A stretch of 17,706 bases of DNA, taken from Ruminococcaceae bacterium UBA3903. Its GTDB lineage: Bacteria; Bacillota; Clostridia; Oscillospirales; Acutalibacteraceae. Positions within the stretch are counted from its first letter, which is position 1, and every line of letters begins with the position of its first letter. The stretch spans positions 1,094-18,799 of the forward strand of contig DGFJ01000006.1 of the NCBI GenBank assembly GCA_002391625.1. The letters run 5' to 3'. A program made the translations under genes and the position numbers. This document shows, in pieces, positions 16,257-17,706 of this stretch. Below the pieces are notes generated by a model. The model was not told where the DNA came from. It did not search any database and saw only the letters and a list, made by a program, of their open reading frames with translations.

Positions 16257-17255
16257 ATGAATCCGAGAATATCTGTGGTTATCCCAGTTTATAATCTGGA
16301 AAAATATTTAGAACGTTGTCTAGACAGCGTTATTAATCAAACCTACCATAACCTAGAAATTATTATTGTTAACGACGGTTCATCTGACGGCTCAAAGAAA
16401 ATAATAGACAGCTATGCCAGCAGGGACAGTAGGATAATTACCATTCATAAGGAAAACAGCGGTGTGTCTGCTGCCAGAAATATGGGGCTGAATATAGCCA
16501 CAGGTGATTATATTGGTTTTGTAGACGGTGATGATATTATAGAGCTGAATATGTATGAAATACTTGCGAGGAACGCTGTGGAGCATAATGCAGATATTTC
16601 ACATTGTGGTTATCAGCTGGTGAAACCTAATGAGGTTATCTATTATCATAATACAAAAGAGAAAATAGTTATGAATAGATTACAGGGTATCAAGGAGCTT
16701 ATTGTTGCTACCAAGGTAGAGCCAGGCACGGTAAACAAGATTTTTAAAAGTAGTGTAGTTAAAAATATTCGTATGGATAGTAAAATAAAATATAATGAGG
16801 ACTACTTGTTTAATATAGAAGCCTTTGATAAGGCGAAAAAATCTGTTTTTGAGGATTTGCCATTATACCACTACATGCTTAGAAAAGGGTCTGCCGTAAC
16901 GTCAAATGTTAATGTAAAAAAGTTTACTGACCCGTTAAGGGTTAATCATATGGTAACAGAGCTGTACAAGGATAATAAGGATATATATCCATATGCAGTA
17001 AGCAGAGAGGTTAATACCAACATCATTACATACAGGTCGCTGTCATCTGCATCTAAAAATGATAGCAGCAATGTAAAAAAACAAATCAAGGATACTTTAA
17101 AATCCTATAAGGCTGTAATAAACAATAGAAGTATAATCTCAAAAAAGCTTAGATTACAGGCACAGTGTATCGTTAATGCACCACTTGTTTATGATGCTGC
17201 CGTTAATACAATTTTCAAGGCTGTTTCTAAAAAAAATAACTATAAGGTTGACTGA
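16257..17255 (+). CDS. Glycosyltransferase family 2
   Basis: A 332-residue GT-A, inverting glycosyltransferase. It opens RISVVIPVYNLEKYLERCLD (4-23), then LEIIIVNDGSSDGS (33-46), a donor-binding NSGVSAARNMGLNIATGDY (67-85) and the metal-binding DGDD at 90-93. The C-terminal half holds KYNEDYLFN, the (N/G)ED motif commonly placed near the catalytic base in this subfamily. An AGGAA ribosome site sits about 8 nt before the ATG, 11 nt after the FrhB-like gene. The next gene, another GT2, begins 2 nt after its stop and shares the N-terminal architecture. It likely adds a sugar to the lipid-linked repeat; the donor cannot be named. Confidence 0.92.
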   Translation: MNPRISVVIPVYNLEKYLERCLDSVINQTYHNLEIIIVNDGSSDGSKKIIDSYASRDSRIITIHKENSGVSAARNMGLNIATGDYIGFVDGDDIIELNMYEILARNAVEHNADISHCGYQLVKPNEVIYYHNTKEKIVMNRLQGIKELIVATKVEPGTVNKIFKSSVVKNIRMDSKIKYNEDYLFNIEAFDKAKKSVFEDLPLYHYMLRKGSAVTSNVNVKKFTDPLRVNHMVTELYKDNKDIYPYAVSREVNTNIITYRSLSSASKNDSSNVKKQIKDTLKSYKAVINNRSIISKKLRLQAQCIVNAPLVYDAAVNTIFKAVSKKNNYKVD

Positions 17256-17257
17256 TT

Positions 17258-17706
17258 ATGAATTCTAGAATATCTATTATTGTTCCTATATATAAGGTGG
17301 AAAAGTATCTGCCCGCTTGTGTTAACTCTTTGTTAAACCAGACATATACCAATATAGAGATTATATTGGTGGATGATGGTTCTCCTGATAGCTGTGGCAA
17401 TATGTGTGATGAATATGCTAAAAAGGACGACAGAATAAAGGTTATTCACAAGAAAAATGGTGGCTTGTCAGATGCAAGAAATGCGGGCTATCCATATATT
17501 ACAGGTGATTATGTTGCGTTTATTGACAGCGATGATTGTGTGGCTGACAATATGCTTGAGATTTTGTTGTCGGCTATGGAAAAAGAAAACAGCGATATAG
17601 TTGAGTGTGATGTGCAAAAATTTGATGATGGCACAGAACCACAGCCTGTAGGGGAAAAGCTATACAAAATTCAGTCCTACACAACACAGGACGCCTTAAA
17701 AGAGTT
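17258..17706 (+). CDS. Glycosyltransferase family 2, N-terminal part (cut by window edge)
   Basis: The first 149 residues of a further GT-A glycosyltransferase; the gene runs past the right edge. The reading frame is open throughout. It starts RISIIVPIYKVEKYLPACVN (4-23), followed by NIEIILVDDGSPDSCG (32-47), KKNGGLSDARNAGYPYITGDY (65-85) and the DSDD metal-binding motif (90-93). The ATG follows the previous stop by 2 nt, with a weak AAGG ribosome site about 10 nt upstream, so translation is probably coupled. It is recognisably related to the preceding GT2 but too different at the DNA level to be a recent copy. Confidence 0.9.
   Translation, partial: MNSRISIIVPIYKVEKYLPACVNSLLNQTYTNIEIILVDDGSPDSCGNMCDEYAKKDDRIKVIHKKNGGLSDARNAGYPYITGDYVAFIDSDDCVADNMLEILLSAMEKENSDIVECDVQKFDDGTEPQPVGEKLYKIQSYTTQDALKE

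Larger units (their letters stand above)
4470..17706 (+). other. Exopolysaccharide/capsule biosynthesis operon (continues past the window)
   Basis: Thirteen consecutive plus-strand genes with gaps of 1 to 71 nt, or short overlaps, follow a single good promoter. Gene content is an initiating transferase, six glycosyltransferases, an EpsG-like polymerase, a flippase, three acyltransferases and a ferredoxin/FrhB protein. No convincing intrinsic terminator was found inside, so one transcript of more than 13 kb is likely. The last gene is cut by the window edge. Confidence 0.85.

Noticed and set aside
1..17706. Search for CRISPR arrays, tRNA/rRNA genes, insertion sequences and invertible promoters
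   Set aside because: No regular repeat-spacer array, cloverleaf with conserved T-loop, transposase or long terminal inverted repeats were recognised by eye. Very diverged copies could be missed.

Overview
The window looks like chromosomal DNA from a low-GC, Gram-positive, probably strictly anaerobic bacterium of the Clostridia (Bacillota). The reasons are the AT-rich composition, the purine-rich AGGAG-type ribosome sites, the frequent GTG and TTG starts, a clostridial-type amidase whose N-terminus reads LSPSNQN, a YczE/YitT-type membrane protein, and a ferredoxin/FrhB protein inside a surface-glycan operon. The genus cannot be fixed from the sequence.

Layout. Positions 1-1160 (minus strand) hold the N-terminal part of an N-acetylmuramoyl-L-alanine amidase and, upstream of it, a YczE-like membrane protein. 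A perfect 16-bp hairpin separates the two. Positions 1161-1740 are a divergent intergenic region with a minus-strand promoter for the membrane protein and a plus-strand extended -10 promoter for tex. Positions 1741-3888 encode the transcription accessory protein Tex. Positions 3889-4469 are a gene-free, AT-rich region ending in a good sigma-A-type promoter (TTGAAA, 16 nt, TATAAT with TG extension).

From 4470 to the right edge, thirteen genes on the plus strand are closely packed with no convincing terminator between them. They form an exopolysaccharide/capsule (EPS) operon. In order: initiating phosphoglycosyl transferase, GT4, GT4, membrane acyltransferase 3, GT2, EpsG-like polymerase, GT4, Wzx-like flippase, hexapeptide O-acetyltransferase, second membrane acyltransferase 3, ferredoxin/FrhB-family protein, GT2, and a GT2 cut by the window end.

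Together these describe a Wzx/Wzy-type pathway. The sugar-1-phosphate transferase loads undecaprenyl phosphate, six glycosyltransferases extend the lipid-linked repeat, three acyltransferases decorate it, the flippase exports it and the EpsG-like protein polymerises it. The window contains no chain-length regulator, tyrosine kinase/phosphatase, sugar-nucleotide synthesis gene or dedicated regulator, so part of the system lies to the right or elsewhere. The least explained component is the ferredoxin/FrhB protein. No tRNA, rRNA, CRISPR array or insertion sequence was recognised.
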